Origin: Jilunia laotingensis
Lineage (GTDB): Bacteria; Bacteroidota; Bacteroidia; Bacteroidales; Bacteroidaceae
NCBI RefSeq assembly: GCF_014385165.1
Contig: NZ_JACRTF010000001.1
Location: 2,976,001-3,040,000 of the forward strand
Direction of reading: 5' to 3'
DNA: 64,000 bases
Shown here: piece after piece, positions 37,786 through 50,945 of the stretch
Numbering within the stretch: position 1 is the stretch's first letter
Layout of the letters: every line of letters starts with the position of its first letter
Notes under the pieces: model-generated
Seen by the model: only the letters and a program-made list of their open reading frames with translations
Databases searched by the model: none
What the model was told of the DNA's origin: nothing
Program-made: the position numbers and the translations under genes

Positions 37786-39702
37786 ATGAAAAAATTAAAT
37801 ATAATTTATTTACTTCTAACACTGATTGTGTTCGGTTCTTGCTTGGATGAAGATCCGAAGTACACTACCAATTCGAAGGTGGTGTATAGCAGTGAACAAT
37901 CAGCGCAGATGGCTTTGAACGGGATATATGGTCTGATGGCTGTACAAGGTTCTTTTGCGCAATTACTGCCTGAAATTAATACCGAAGCATCGGGATTGTG
38001 CTGGACATCTTATAATTTATCGGATAATCGCTGTCAGTATACTCGCGGAGTCATTCCAGTGGATAATGAGTTCAATGACTTGGTATGGGGGGCCCTTTAT
38101 CAGGCAATTGCCAACTGCAATATTTTTATTAAAGCATGTGAAGATGGAGAGAGTGGTGAATGGAGTACGAAAGCTAATATGATAGCCCAAGCTAAATTTA
38201 TGCGCGGTGTTTGTTATTATGCTCTTTATTCTTTCTATGGTGGAGTACCCTTGCGCTTGGAACCATCCAACCGAGAGAATCTGGCTATGGTTCGTGGCAC
38301 TCGCCAACAGGTGATTGACCAGATTGTGAAAGACTGGACGGAAGCGGCTGGAGATCTTGACGAAACTTCCGAATTGGCGAGTAGCAAACCGACTGCACCC
38401 AGCAAATATTCGGCTTATGCTTATTTGACAAAACTCTATTGGGTGATGGGGTGTAATGCATGGGCTGCTGAAAGTGGCGATTATTGGGCTTCTAACACTC
38501 TAAAAAATAGTTGGCCGGAAATGCAGTCAAGTAAGACCTATTTCGATAAGGCCAAAGAATACGGAGAATTGGTTTTAACGAAAGGTGGTTTTGATCTTGA
38601 ACCCGATTTCAATACTTTGTATAATGGGACACGACTTAACTTCTCAAAAGAGTTTGTTTTCGTAGTCGATGCAACTAAAAATACGACAGAGAATGTCGGA
38701 TATAACTCTTTGCATTGGACATTTTCTCCACAAAACTGTTCACAAGGTGAAACTTGGGGACGTTCACAACCTAATAAATCTTTCTACGACTGGGCGCATG
38801 GTACTTATCAGGATGACCCTCGCCTGAAAGTGACATTTATATCTAAATGGATTAAATATGTAAACAAACAACCTTCGGATGAGATGATGATTGCCTATCC
38901 GTATGTAGGAAAAACAATTAATGATACGACATGGGTAGATTCTATAGTAAAACCGGGAAGACCGCCTATTAAAGTGCCGGTAGTTACTACCAGAAAAGTT
39001 TTGGTCGATTCCATAGATTATGTGAAGGGAAATTATGAAGATCCTACCAATCCTAAAGTTGAAGAATTAGACTCTTTGTTGCGTGTAACTTATTGCCAGA
39101 CGAAAGGGCCGTCTGACTGGAATATTAATGATTGGCCTTATTTTGGTAAATACATGACGAATGATTGTTCCGGGCGTTATGCAAATAATAATCTGTATGT
39201 ATATCGTTATGCTGATTTCTTGTTGTTGATGGCGGATGTTGAAAATGAATTAGGTGACAAGGGTACCGCTATTTCCTTAGTGAACAGAGTTCTTCAGCGT
39301 GCCCGTAATTCAGCTAAACCTGCATCTGTTTATCCGAAAGATTTGCCGGCTACAATGAGTCAGGAGGAAGTTAGAGAGTACATCTTCAATGAACGTCTGT
39401 TTGAATTGGCTGCTGAATTCGATGGATTTACTGATACGAGACGCAGAGGGATAGAATGGCGTAAGAAATTGCTGGAACGTAACAATAATCATCATATTAC
39501 GGCCGCATGTTATCAATATGGATTGGATAATGAATACGCAGCACCTTGGCGTGAATATTGGTATCCGACAGATGATGGTAAGGAGGATTGGAATACCTAT
39601 CTCGTACGAAACCAGTTGATTCCTATTCCTCGTATAGAAATGACCACGAATGATAAGATTACTATGGAGGATCAGAATCCTGGGTATGCCAATATCGATT
39701 AA
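37786..39702 (+). CDS. SusD-like outer membrane glycan-binding lipoprotein (638 aa)
   Basis: Captures the glycan at the cell surface as the lid of the SusC channel. The lipobox FGSC (Cys at about residue 18) follows MKKLNIIYLLLTLIV, and tetratricopeptide-like helices with FMRGVCYYALYSFYGGVPL and RYADFLLLMADVENELG are typical. The C-terminal INERLFELAAEFDGFTD-type motif is present as YIFNERLFELAAEFDGF. I place the start at ATG 37786; a TTG two codons earlier is less likely. It is somewhat longer than starch SusD, as is common for glycoprotein-type PULs. Confidence 0.95.
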   Translation: MKKLNIIYLLLTLIVFGSCLDEDPKYTTNSKVVYSSEQSAQMALNGIYGLMAVQGSFAQLLPEINTEASGLCWTSYNLSDNRCQYTRGVIPVDNEFNDLVWGALYQAIANCNIFIKACEDGESGEWSTKANMIAQAKFMRGVCYYALYSFYGGVPLRLEPSNRENLAMVRGTRQQVIDQIVKDWTEAAGDLDETSELASSKPTAPSKYSAYAYLTKLYWVMGCNAWAAESGDYWASNTLKNSWPEMQSSKTYFDKAKEYGELVLTKGGFDLEPDFNTLYNGTRLNFSKEFVFVVDATKNTTENVGYNSLHWTFSPQNCSQGETWGRSQPNKSFYDWAHGTYQDDPRLKVTFISKWIKYVNKQPSDEMMIAYPYVGKTINDTTWVDSIVKPGRPPIKVPVVTTRKVLVDSIDYVKGNYEDPTNPKVEELDSLLRVTYCQTKGPSDWNINDWPYFGKYMTNDCSGRYANNNLYVYRYADFLLLMADVENELGDKGTAISLVNRVLQRARNSAKPASVYPKDLPATMSQEEVREYIFNERLFELAAEFDGFTDTRRRGIEWRKKLLERNNNHHITAACYQYGLDNEYAAPWREYWYPTDDGKEDWNTYLVRNQLIPIPRIEMTTNDKITMEDQNPGYANID

Positions 39703-39751
39703 TTGAAATATTTTCTATTGATTGGAAAATATGTCTTATTTATTGTTTCAC

Positions 39752-39798
39752 ACATGATGAAGATCCATTATAAATTATTTGCAGGATCTTCATCATGT
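39752..39798 (+). terminator. Intra-operon hairpin after susD
   Basis: Perfect 15-bp arms ACATGATGAAGATCC (39752-39766) and its complement (39784-39798) around a 17-nt loop, followed 9 bp later by TTTTTT. It lies in the 116-bp gap between susD and the first GH20 gene. It could be a leaky terminator or an mRNA 3'-end stabiliser that raises susCD over the enzymes. Confidence 0.6.
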
Positions 39799-39818
39799 CA
39801 ATAAAACTTTTTTAAACT

Positions 39819-42140
39819 ATGAAGATACATATCAATACACTCGTTTTATTTTTATTATGCTGTTTAGTCGGAGGATGTACGGACAATAATACCCGATCTG
39901 TTGTTGTTCCGGTTATTCCGATACCTCAAAAGAGTGAAATAAGCCAAGGAATATTTAGCTTTTCTACGGCTACTAAGCTCTATAAGGACAAAGAATTTTC
40001 GGATGCCGTGGTTACCCAGTTTGCAGATAAGTTCAGCAAATCGGCAGGTTTGGTATTGCAAAGGGTAAATGAATCGTCCGAAGCTGATATTGTATTTTCA
40101 ATTGATTCCGATATCCCTACCGAAGCTTATAAATTATCGATAGTTTCGGATAAAATCAATGTGATTGCATCGGATGACAGAGGTCTTTTTTATGCAATAC
40201 AGACTATAAATCAATTATTACCTCCTGAGATTGACTCCCCTCAATTGGTGAAAAATATAAAGTGGACGATTCCCACATTAGAAATTGAAGATAAGCCACG
40301 TTTTGAATATCGTGGATTGATGTTAGACGTATCGCGTTATTTCGTGCCCAAAGAAACGGTACTGAAAATTATAAATGCAGCAGCGATGCTAAAAATAAAT
40401 AAGTTACATTTTCATCTGGTAGATGATCAAGGATGGCGTTTGGAGATAAAAAAATATCCTAAACTGACAGAAGTGGGTGCTTGGAGAGTTTATCGTGACG
40501 AGCCATTCCCTTTACGTAAAAATCCCACGGGGCCTGGTGAGGCTACACCTGTAGGTGGATATTATACTCAGGAGGATATTAAAGAAATCGTAGCTTTTGC
40601 CGCTGACAGGCAGGTTGAAGTTATACCTGAGATAGAAATGCCGGCACATACCAATTCTTCTTTGGCAGCATATCCTCAGTTTGCTTGTTCTGTCATCGAC
40701 CATTACATAGCAGTTTTGCCCGGAATGGGAGGACGTAATTCAAATGTAGTTTATTGTGCAGGTAATGATAGTGTCTATACCTTTTTAGAAGATGTTACGG
40801 ATGAGGTGATGAGTTTGTTTCCCTCTAAATATATACATATCGGTGGAGATGAGGCTAATAAGGAAAGTTGGAAGAAGTGTCCGAAATGTCAGAGGCGGAT
40901 GCGTGCGGAAGGATATACGGATGAAGAGGATTTGCAAGGTTATTTTATGAACCGTATTTGTAAATATATTCAAGGTAAAGGCAGGCAGGTGATCGGTTGG
41001 GATGAATGGACCAATAGTTGGGTACCTGATGATGCCGTTATTTTTGGGTGGCAAGGTTTAGGGGAAGCAGGTTATAAAGCAGCCCAACAAGGACACCGTT
41101 TTGTAATGACTCCATCGAACATATTATATTTGAATTATTATCAAGGCCCCCAGTGGTTTGAACCCAGAACTTACTTTGGCAACAATACATTAAAGAATGT
41201 ATATGATTATGAACCTGTACAACCGGAATGGGATAAAGCTTCTGCGGAGAAATTAATGGGAGTCCAAGGTTCTATGTGGGCAGAGTTTATGGATAGTCCT
41301 AAAAGTGTGGAATATATGGTATTTCCTAGAATTGCAGCATTGGCAGATATTGCATGGGCACAAAAAGATATCAAGGATTGGCAGGGATTCCTGAATAGGT
41401 TGGATGTTTTATGTAGGCATTGGGAATATATGAACATTAATTATTCTCACTCTATGTATAATTTGGATCATTTAGTTCGCCCTGAACAAGGAAAACTTAA
41501 GGTCGCGTTGTCATGTATCAGGCCTGATGTCGAGATACGATATACAATGGATGATGCAGATCCGACTTCTTCATCTGTACTTTATAAAGATTCGGTTATG
41601 ATTACCGGGGAAAATACGATCAGAGCTGCGGCATTCAAGGACGGTGAAAGGGTAGGGGAAGTCCTCACTCTGAATCTGGAATGGAATAAAGCTACTGCAA
41701 AGAAGGTTATTAATGATAATCCGAATGTATATATGCTTACTAATGGGGTTGAAGGTACGGATAAGCATACTGATTTCGAATGGTGTGGCTGGTATGATCA
41801 GGATGTATCTTTTGTACTGGATCTCGGGCAGAAGGAAGATTTTAATAAAATAGAAATCGGCCATGTTGTTAACTATGGGATGGGAGTACATTATCCTGCG
41901 TCTATCACGGTTTTGGTTTCAGATGATAATGTTGACTTCCATGAAATTGGTAAAAAAGAATATTCTAGGGATGAAATTTATAAATATGGAATTTTTAGGG
42001 ATAAAATAGGATTCGAGCAATTGAATGCTGCCGGACGGTTTATACGTTTTGATATTGAAAGTCCGGGAAAAACGCCCGATTTCCATCATCGTGCCGGACA
42101 GGGAGCATGGCTCTATTTTGATGAAATAAAAGTGTTTTGA
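39819..42140 (+). CDS. GH20 beta-N-acetylhexosaminidase, lipoprotein (773 aa)
   Basis: Removes terminal beta-GlcNAc or GalNAc by substrate-assisted catalysis. The lipobox LVGGC (Cys20) indicates membrane anchoring. Order: GH20b N-domain (about 30-155), catalytic barrel (about 160-520) with the catalytic pair Asp344-Glu345 in HIGGDEANKESW, a chitobiase-type Fn3-like C domain (VEIRYTMDDADPTSS, about 570), and a discoidin-like beta domain to the end. It contains a Cys-rich KKCPKCQRRM stretch also present in its paralogue. It is closely similar in layout to the second GH20 at 43890, but that one carries a plain signal peptide. Confidence 0.93.
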   Translation: MKIHINTLVLFLLCCLVGGCTDNNTRSVVVPVIPIPQKSEISQGIFSFSTATKLYKDKEFSDAVVTQFADKFSKSAGLVLQRVNESSEADIVFSIDSDIPTEAYKLSIVSDKINVIASDDRGLFYAIQTINQLLPPEIDSPQLVKNIKWTIPTLEIEDKPRFEYRGLMLDVSRYFVPKETVLKIINAAAMLKINKLHFHLVDDQGWRLEIKKYPKLTEVGAWRVYRDEPFPLRKNPTGPGEATPVGGYYTQEDIKEIVAFAADRQVEVIPEIEMPAHTNSSLAAYPQFACSVIDHYIAVLPGMGGRNSNVVYCAGNDSVYTFLEDVTDEVMSLFPSKYIHIGGDEANKESWKKCPKCQRRMRAEGYTDEEDLQGYFMNRICKYIQGKGRQVIGWDEWTNSWVPDDAVIFGWQGLGEAGYKAAQQGHRFVMTPSNILYLNYYQGPQWFEPRTYFGNNTLKNVYDYEPVQPEWDKASAEKLMGVQGSMWAEFMDSPKSVEYMVFPRIAALADIAWAQKDIKDWQGFLNRLDVLCRHWEYMNINYSHSMYNLDHLVRPEQGKLKVALSCIRPDVEIRYTMDDADPTSSSVLYKDSVMITGENTIRAAAFKDGERVGEVLTLNLEWNKATAKKVINDNPNVYMLTNGVEGTDKHTDFEWCGWYDQDVSFVLDLGQKEDFNKIEIGHVVNYGMGVHYPASITVLVSDDNVDFHEIGKKEYSRDEIYKYGIFRDKIGFEQLNAAGRFIRFDIESPGKTPDFHHRAGQGAWLYFDEIKVF

Positions 42141-42165
42141 GTGCTGTAAAGTAAATAATTATACA

Positions 42166-42245
42166 CCATAGATTGGTCAGATTGATTTGTAAAATGTATT
42201 ATTAATATCAATAGGTGTTTTTTATAGATTTATACCAATCTATGG
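42166..42245. repeat. 12-bp inverted repeat flanking a 56-bp spacer in the operon
   Basis: CCATAGATTGGT (42166-42177) and ACCAATCTATGG (42234-42245) are exact complements, and three further outer bases pair with one mismatch. The pair lies in the 139-bp gap between GH20 and the sulfatase. It could be a long-range RNA stem or an invertible segment; nothing shows which. Confidence 0.6.
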
Positions 42246-42279
42246 CGTAATTAGAAATTTAAATATAAAGAATATTGGA

Positions 42280-43857
42280 ATGAACCGACCAGACTTAAAA
42301 TTAATGTATCCTATTGCCGGAGTGGCAACTTTAGCTGTTGTGGGCTCCTGCCAGCAAGTAAAAAAGGAGGAGATAAAACCATTGAACATTGTTTATATAA
42401 TGACCGATGATCATACGGCACAAATGATGAGTTGCTATGACACTCGTTATATGGAAACTCCCAATCTTGACCGGATTGCTAAGGACGGTGTACGTTTTAC
42501 AAACAGCTTTGTGGCCAATTCATTAAGCGGACCCAGCCGTGCATGTATGATTACGGGTAAGCATAGTTGCGGAAATAAATTTTTCGATAATACGACATGC
42601 GTATTTGACAGTGCGCAGCAGACATTTCCGAAATTACTTCAAAAAGCAGGTTACCAGACAGCTTTGGTAGGTAAGTGGCACCTTGAGAGTTTGCCGTCAG
42701 GATTTGATTTCTGGGAAATAGTACCGGGACAGGGGGATTATTATAATCCGGATTTTATTACGCAAAACAATGATACGGTTCAGAAACATGGATATGTTAC
42801 AAACATTATAACCGATGATGCAATCGATTGGATGGAAAATAAAAGGGATAAGGAGAAACCTTTCTGCCTTTTGATTCATCATAAAGCTATTCATCGCAAT
42901 TGGATGGCAGACACATGTAATCTGGCTCTGTATGAAGATAAGACGTTCCCATTGCCTGATAACTTTTTTGATGATTACGAAGGCCGGCCGGCTGCTGCAG
43001 CGCAGGAGATGAGCGTTGTGAAAGATATGGATATGATTTACGACTTGAAGATGCTCCGTCCCGACAAGAACTCTCGTTTAAAATCTTTGTACGAAAAATT
43101 CCTTGGACGTATGGACGAAGGACAAAGGGCTGCCTGGGATGAGTTTTACGGTCCGGTGATTGATGATTTCTACAAACAGAAGCTGAAAGGAAAAGAATTG
43201 GCAAATTGGAAATTCCAACGTTATATGCGCGATTATATGAAGACGGTGAAATCATTGGATGATAATGTTGGCCGTGTACTCGATTATTTGGAGGAAAAAG
43301 GACTGTTGGACAATACATTGGTAGTCTATACTTCCGATCAGGGATTTTATATGGGTGAACATGGATGGTTTGACAAACGGTTTATGTATGAAGAGTCTAT
43401 GCATACACCGTTGATAATGCGTTTGCCAAAAGATTTCGAGCGGAAAGGAGATATTACGGAAATGGTACAAAATATCGATTATGCTCCTACATTCCTTGAA
43501 TTAGCGGGGGTAACGGTTCCTGAAGACATGCATGGCGTATCACTTCTTCCTTTGCTGAAAGGGGAACAACCGAAAGACTGGCGTAAGGCTTTGTATTATC
43601 ATTTTTACGAATATCCTGCTGAACATATGGTGAAACGTCACTATGGTGTACGTACCGAACGTTATAAATTAATCCATTTCTATAATGACATAGATTGGTG
43701 GGAACTTTATGATCTTCAGACCGATCCTACTGAAATGCATAATCTGTATGGTCAGAAAGAATATGAATCTGTGGTAACGGAATTGAAAGATGAAATGTTG
43801 AAATTGCAAGAGCAATACAATGATCCGGTACGCTTTTCTCCGGAAAGAGATAAATAA
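42280..43857 (+). CDS. S1 sulfatase, GlcNAc-6-sulfatase-like, Ser-type (525 aa)
   Basis: The DDHTAQMMSCY segment near the N-terminus is the pattern of GNS-like N-acetylglucosamine-6-O-sulfatases (S1_11). The formylglycine site is SLSGPSRACMITGKH with Ser83 as the residue to be oxidised. GKWHLESLPSGFD and VYTSDQGFYMGEHGWFDKR give further metal and sulfate contacts. A VVGSC lipobox (Cys24) predicts a lipoprotein. It is sandwiched between two GH20 genes, which suggests it removes 6-sulfate so that a GH20 can act on the exposed GlcNAc. Specificity is inferred from the motif only. Confidence 0.88.
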   Translation: MNRPDLKLMYPIAGVATLAVVGSCQQVKKEEIKPLNIVYIMTDDHTAQMMSCYDTRYMETPNLDRIAKDGVRFTNSFVANSLSGPSRACMITGKHSCGNKFFDNTTCVFDSAQQTFPKLLQKAGYQTALVGKWHLESLPSGFDFWEIVPGQGDYYNPDFITQNNDTVQKHGYVTNIITDDAIDWMENKRDKEKPFCLLIHHKAIHRNWMADTCNLALYEDKTFPLPDNFFDDYEGRPAAAAQEMSVVKDMDMIYDLKMLRPDKNSRLKSLYEKFLGRMDEGQRAAWDEFYGPVIDDFYKQKLKGKELANWKFQRYMRDYMKTVKSLDDNVGRVLDYLEEKGLLDNTLVVYTSDQGFYMGEHGWFDKRFMYEESMHTPLIMRLPKDFERKGDITEMVQNIDYAPTFLELAGVTVPEDMHGVSLLPLLKGEQPKDWRKALYYHFYEYPAEHMVKRHYGVRTERYKLIHFYNDIDWWELYDLQTDPTEMHNLYGQKEYESVVTELKDEMLKLQEQYNDPVRFSPERDK

Positions 43858-43889
43858 TAGTTGAAGAGCAGGATAAAACACACTATACC

Positions 43890-46205
43890 ATGAAAAAATA
43901 TATTTTATTGCTTGTTTGGCTATTAACCTCCTTGATAACGATGCAAGCGACTGACTTAACACACGACAGACTTTCCATCATTCCCTCCCCGGTACGGATA
44001 GTACCGGGTGATGGAGAGTTTTGTTTCTCTAAAAAAACAGTCTTTGTTGTTGAGAATAAGCGACAGGCGGAAATAGCGAGGTTTTTCACCGATTTGTTTA
44101 CTTATGCTGGCGGATTTACTCCGGAATTGAAAATCGGAGATAAGAAAGGGGATGTTTATTTTGTTACAGATGCCTCTTTGAAAAGTGAAGCATATCGGTT
44201 GGAAGTTACTTCGCAAAAAATAACAGTGAAAGCCGCTGATGAACCAGGATTTTTTTATGCTCTACAGACACTCCGTCTGTTATTACCGCCAAGTATAGAA
44301 AATATGCATGAAGTTTCGGTTGTTTGGAATGTACCTGTTGTGACAATCGAAGATGAACCTAGATTCGGTTATCGTGGTTTGATGCTGGATGCAGCGCGTT
44401 TCTTTATTCCGAAAGAGAATGTGTTGCGAATCATTGACTGCATGGCAATGTTGAAGATTAATCGTTTGCATTTTCATTTGGTAGATGATAACGGTTGGCG
44501 GTTGGAAATTAAGAAATATCCACGATTGACAGAAGTCGGTGCTTGGAGAGTAGATCGGATGGGTTTACCTTTCCCTGACAGGAAAAATCCGAAACCGGGA
44601 GAGCCTACACCGATAGGAGGATTTTATACTCAGGAGGATATAAGGGAAATAGTGGCTTATGCCGGCCGTTGTCAGATAGAGGTTATTCCGGAAATAGAAA
44701 TGCCGGCACATACAAATTCGTCGTTGGCTGCATACCCGAATTTAGCTTGTCCGGCCGTGAAAGAATTTATCGGAGTGCTTCCCGGATTGGGAGGGGATCA
44801 TGCCGGGATTATATATTGTGCCGGAAATGATAGTGTATTTACTTTTCTTCAGGATGTAGTGGATGAAGTCATCGCCCTGTTCCCTTCACGTTATATTCAT
44901 TTGGGAGGTGATGAAGCCAATAAGATCTATTGGGAGAAATGTCCATTATGTCAGGAACGTATGCGAAAAGAACATTTGGCGGATGAAGAGGCGTTGCAAG
45001 GTTATTTCATGGGGCGAATGGCTGCTTATGTTCGCGGTAAGGGAAAAGAAGTCATGGGATGGGATGAATTGACTAATAGTGTAATCCCAGAAAATACAAT
45101 AATTTTTGGTTGGCAGGGATTTGGACATGCTGCTTTAAAAGCGGCTATGCAGGGTCATCGTTTCATAATGACACCTGCCCGTATCATGTATCTGATTCGT
45201 TATCAAGGACCGCAATGGTTTGAACCATTAACTTATTTCGGTAATAACACCCTGAAAGATGTATACGATTATGAGCCGGTACAGGAAGACTGGAAACCAG
45301 AATATGAATCGCTGTTGATGGGCGTTCAGGCCTCAATGTGGACTGAATTCTGTAACAAACCGGAAGATGTGGATTATCAGATATTCCCGCGTCTGGCAGC
45401 TTTGGCAGAGGTAGCTTGGATGAAGAAAGGTACGAAAAATTGGAATGACTTTTTGAAAGGGTTGGATGTTTATAATGAACACATTGCAACAAAAGGAATT
45501 GTTTATGCTCGTTCCATGTACAACATACAGCATACGGTGACTCCCGATCATGGAATATTAAAAGTGAAATTAGAATGTATACGGCCGGATGTTGAAATAC
45601 GTTATTCTATGGATGGAAAGGAGCCTACTGTGACATCGGCATTGTATAAAGATATGATCATTTTGAGTAATTCGGCAGTGATAAAGGCTGCTACGTTTGC
45701 CGGCAGTAAGCAAATGGGAAAAACGTTGGTGCTACCGATTGAATGGAATAAAGCGACAGCCAAACCAATATTGAATATAGAATCGAATCAACAGTTATTG
45801 ACTAACGGTGTACGTGGAAGTCTTAAACAGACGGATTTTGAATGGTGTTCATGGGCAAAGAACGATAGTGTATCCTTTACTGTCGATTTACTAAGAACGG
45901 AAGTATTGCATTCTCTTACTTTAGGCTGTATTACGAATTACGGGATGGCTGTTCATAAACCTGCCTTGATCCGGGTAGAAATTTCCGCTGATAATAAAGA
46001 GTTTGAAAAAGTGGGTGAGTTGCATTATACACTTGGACAAATATTCAGGGAGGGAACATTTATTGAAAATTGTAGAATGGACTTAAAGGGACATTCTGGA
46101 AGATACATACGTGTGGTGGCTAAAGGTCCGGGTGCATGTCCCGTTGATCATGTTCGCCCCGGACAGGAGTCCCGAATACTTTTTGATGAGATAATAGTTG
46201 AATAA
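43890..46205 (+). CDS. GH20 beta-N-acetylhexosaminidase (771 aa)
   Basis: Paralogue of the GH20 at 39819 with the same layout: N-domain, barrel with catalytic pair Asp341-Glu342 in HLGGDEANKIYW, Fn3-like domain (VEIRYSMDGKEPTVTS) and C-terminal beta domain. The signal (MKKYILLLVWLLTSLITMQA) lacks a Cys lipobox, so it is probably periplasmic, whereas the first is lipid-anchored. This suggests two compartments or two linkage preferences. It follows the sulfatase by 32 bp. Confidence 0.93.
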   Translation: MKKYILLLVWLLTSLITMQATDLTHDRLSIIPSPVRIVPGDGEFCFSKKTVFVVENKRQAEIARFFTDLFTYAGGFTPELKIGDKKGDVYFVTDASLKSEAYRLEVTSQKITVKAADEPGFFYALQTLRLLLPPSIENMHEVSVVWNVPVVTIEDEPRFGYRGLMLDAARFFIPKENVLRIIDCMAMLKINRLHFHLVDDNGWRLEIKKYPRLTEVGAWRVDRMGLPFPDRKNPKPGEPTPIGGFYTQEDIREIVAYAGRCQIEVIPEIEMPAHTNSSLAAYPNLACPAVKEFIGVLPGLGGDHAGIIYCAGNDSVFTFLQDVVDEVIALFPSRYIHLGGDEANKIYWEKCPLCQERMRKEHLADEEALQGYFMGRMAAYVRGKGKEVMGWDELTNSVIPENTIIFGWQGFGHAALKAAMQGHRFIMTPARIMYLIRYQGPQWFEPLTYFGNNTLKDVYDYEPVQEDWKPEYESLLMGVQASMWTEFCNKPEDVDYQIFPRLAALAEVAWMKKGTKNWNDFLKGLDVYNEHIATKGIVYARSMYNIQHTVTPDHGILKVKLECIRPDVEIRYSMDGKEPTVTSALYKDMIILSNSAVIKAATFAGSKQMGKTLVLPIEWNKATAKPILNIESNQQLLTNGVRGSLKQTDFEWCSWAKNDSVSFTVDLLRTEVLHSLTLGCITNYGMAVHKPALIRVEISADNKEFEKVGELHYTLGQIFREGTFIENCRMDLKGHSGRYIRVVAKGPGACPVDHVRPGQESRILFDEIIVE

Positions 46206-49283
<3,078 letters not shown>

Positions 49284-49294
49284 ATCTATTTGGT

Positions 49295-50929
49295 ATGAAA
49301 ATTAATCTTTATCGGGGGACTTGGTTCCTGTTTTTCACTTTTCATTTGTTGGCTGTTTCGGCTCAAACTTTGACTCAGGAGATGGTAGATGTTCGTTTGA
49401 GTCAAGTAAAAAATAAGACCGGGCGTGGTAACCGAAATGAGCCTATACTGAAGTTGACTGTGACGACGGATGGAAAATCACCTGTAACCTATACTAATAT
49501 TCGTTTGAATATGAAAGGAACCACCTCTATCGAGGATATTACCGGAATAAAGATTTATACTACGGGTGATGTGGATATCTTTGACCCCGCGCAAGCCAAT
49601 ACTTATCTTAAATTGGGAGAGTGTAAACCGATGAATGGTGATTTTGATTGTCGTTTGAACGGAGAACAATCCATGACTACTCAATATTTGTGGATAACGT
49701 ATGACATTTCGGAATATGCTATGGAAGGGCATTTAGCCGATGCGGAAGTATTGTCATTGTCGACTACCGGAGGAATTTTTGATTTGTCGGAAACGACAGT
49801 TGAAGGAGCCCGTGAAATACTATTGTCCTGTAAGCGCATTTATGCACCGGGAGAGAAAGGTTCTAAAAGCTATCGCATTCCTGCTATAATCACTGCTAAA
49901 GATGGTTCTTTGGTCATTGCAACAGATAGACGAAAAGATAATTCTACCGATCTGCCGGAAGATATCGATGTCATTGTAAACCGGAGTACGGATGGTGGCA
50001 AGACGTGGTCGGATGCCATTACCATTGCACGTGGTACAGGCAGATATCAAGGTTACGGGGATGCAGCGTTAGCACGTACGCAAGAAGAAGGTGGGCTTAT
50101 CTGCATTTTTGTAGGGGGAACCGGTTTCTTTGAGTCTACTTCCGAGGTTTCTAACCGTACCTATATCTGTAAGAGTAGTGATAACGGACAGACTTGGACT
50201 GAACCGAAAGACATTACTGACCAGCTATTCGGGAAGGGATGCTCTGATTCGGTACGGTATGACTGGCATGGCTCTTTTTGCGCTTCCGGTGCTGGCTTGC
50301 TTGGATGCGATGGAACTGTTTATTTTGTGTTTGCCGTCAGGGAAACAGCCGCCAGAGGTATAGCCGATATTTCTAATTATGTTTATTATTCCAGAGATAA
50401 TGGAGAAACATGGCATGTCTCTTCCTGCGTGAAGCAGGATAATGGTAATGAGGCGAAAATAGTGGAATTGAATGACGGCACTTTGCTGGTAAGTATCCGT
50501 AATCAGCATAAGGGACCGCGTTACTATGCTACTTCGAAAGACAAGGGACAGAGTTGGAGTGGAATAGAGGAGTGGCCTGAAATGGTGGAACCAGGATGTG
50601 ACGGTGATATAATCTATTATACATCCATAAAGGAAGGTTATGACAAGAATCGTATGCTGCATAGCGTTCCGGCCCATCCTTCAAAACGCGAGAATGTGAG
50701 TGTATATCTTAGTTATGATGAAGGTAAGACTTGGCCGGTTGTAAAATCGATTTGTCCGGTCGGTTCGGCTTATTCGTCTTTATGTATCTTGGAAGACGGT
50801 ACAATTGGCGCTTATGTTGAAGTGGAAGACGGGTTGGGTTATTATTCAATGTATTTTGTTAATTTCTCGTTGGATTGGTTGACGGATGGGGCAGACCACT
50901 TTATAGCTAATTCAGCTCGGGAAGAATAA
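49295..50929 (+). CDS. GH33 exo-alpha-sialidase (544 aa)
   Basis: Releases terminal sialic acid, the first step on sialylated glycans. A signal peptide (about 1-23) and an N-terminal beta domain (about 25-178) precede a six-bladed propeller. The RIP motif is SYRIPAIITAKDG (Arg194), and five Asp boxes are visible: STDGGKTW, SSDNGQTW, SRDNGETW, SKDKGQSW and SYDEGKTW. The N-terminal domain is the kind seen in gut Bacteroides sialidases. It is 11 bp after the GH2 gene. No sialic acid catabolic genes are in the window. Confidence 0.93.
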   Translation: MKINLYRGTWFLFFTFHLLAVSAQTLTQEMVDVRLSQVKNKTGRGNRNEPILKLTVTTDGKSPVTYTNIRLNMKGTTSIEDITGIKIYTTGDVDIFDPAQANTYLKLGECKPMNGDFDCRLNGEQSMTTQYLWITYDISEYAMEGHLADAEVLSLSTTGGIFDLSETTVEGAREILLSCKRIYAPGEKGSKSYRIPAIITAKDGSLVIATDRRKDNSTDLPEDIDVIVNRSTDGGKTWSDAITIARGTGRYQGYGDAALARTQEEGGLICIFVGGTGFFESTSEVSNRTYICKSSDNGQTWTEPKDITDQLFGKGCSDSVRYDWHGSFCASGAGLLGCDGTVYFVFAVRETAARGIADISNYVYYSRDNGETWHVSSCVKQDNGNEAKIVELNDGTLLVSIRNQHKGPRYYATSKDKGQSWSGIEEWPEMVEPGCDGDIIYYTSIKEGYDKNRMLHSVPAHPSKRENVSVYLSYDEGKTWPVVKSICPVGSAYSSLCILEDGTIGAYVEVEDGLGYYSMYFVNFSLDWLTDGADHFIANSAREE

Positions 50930-50945
50930 AAAGAAATAATTATTT

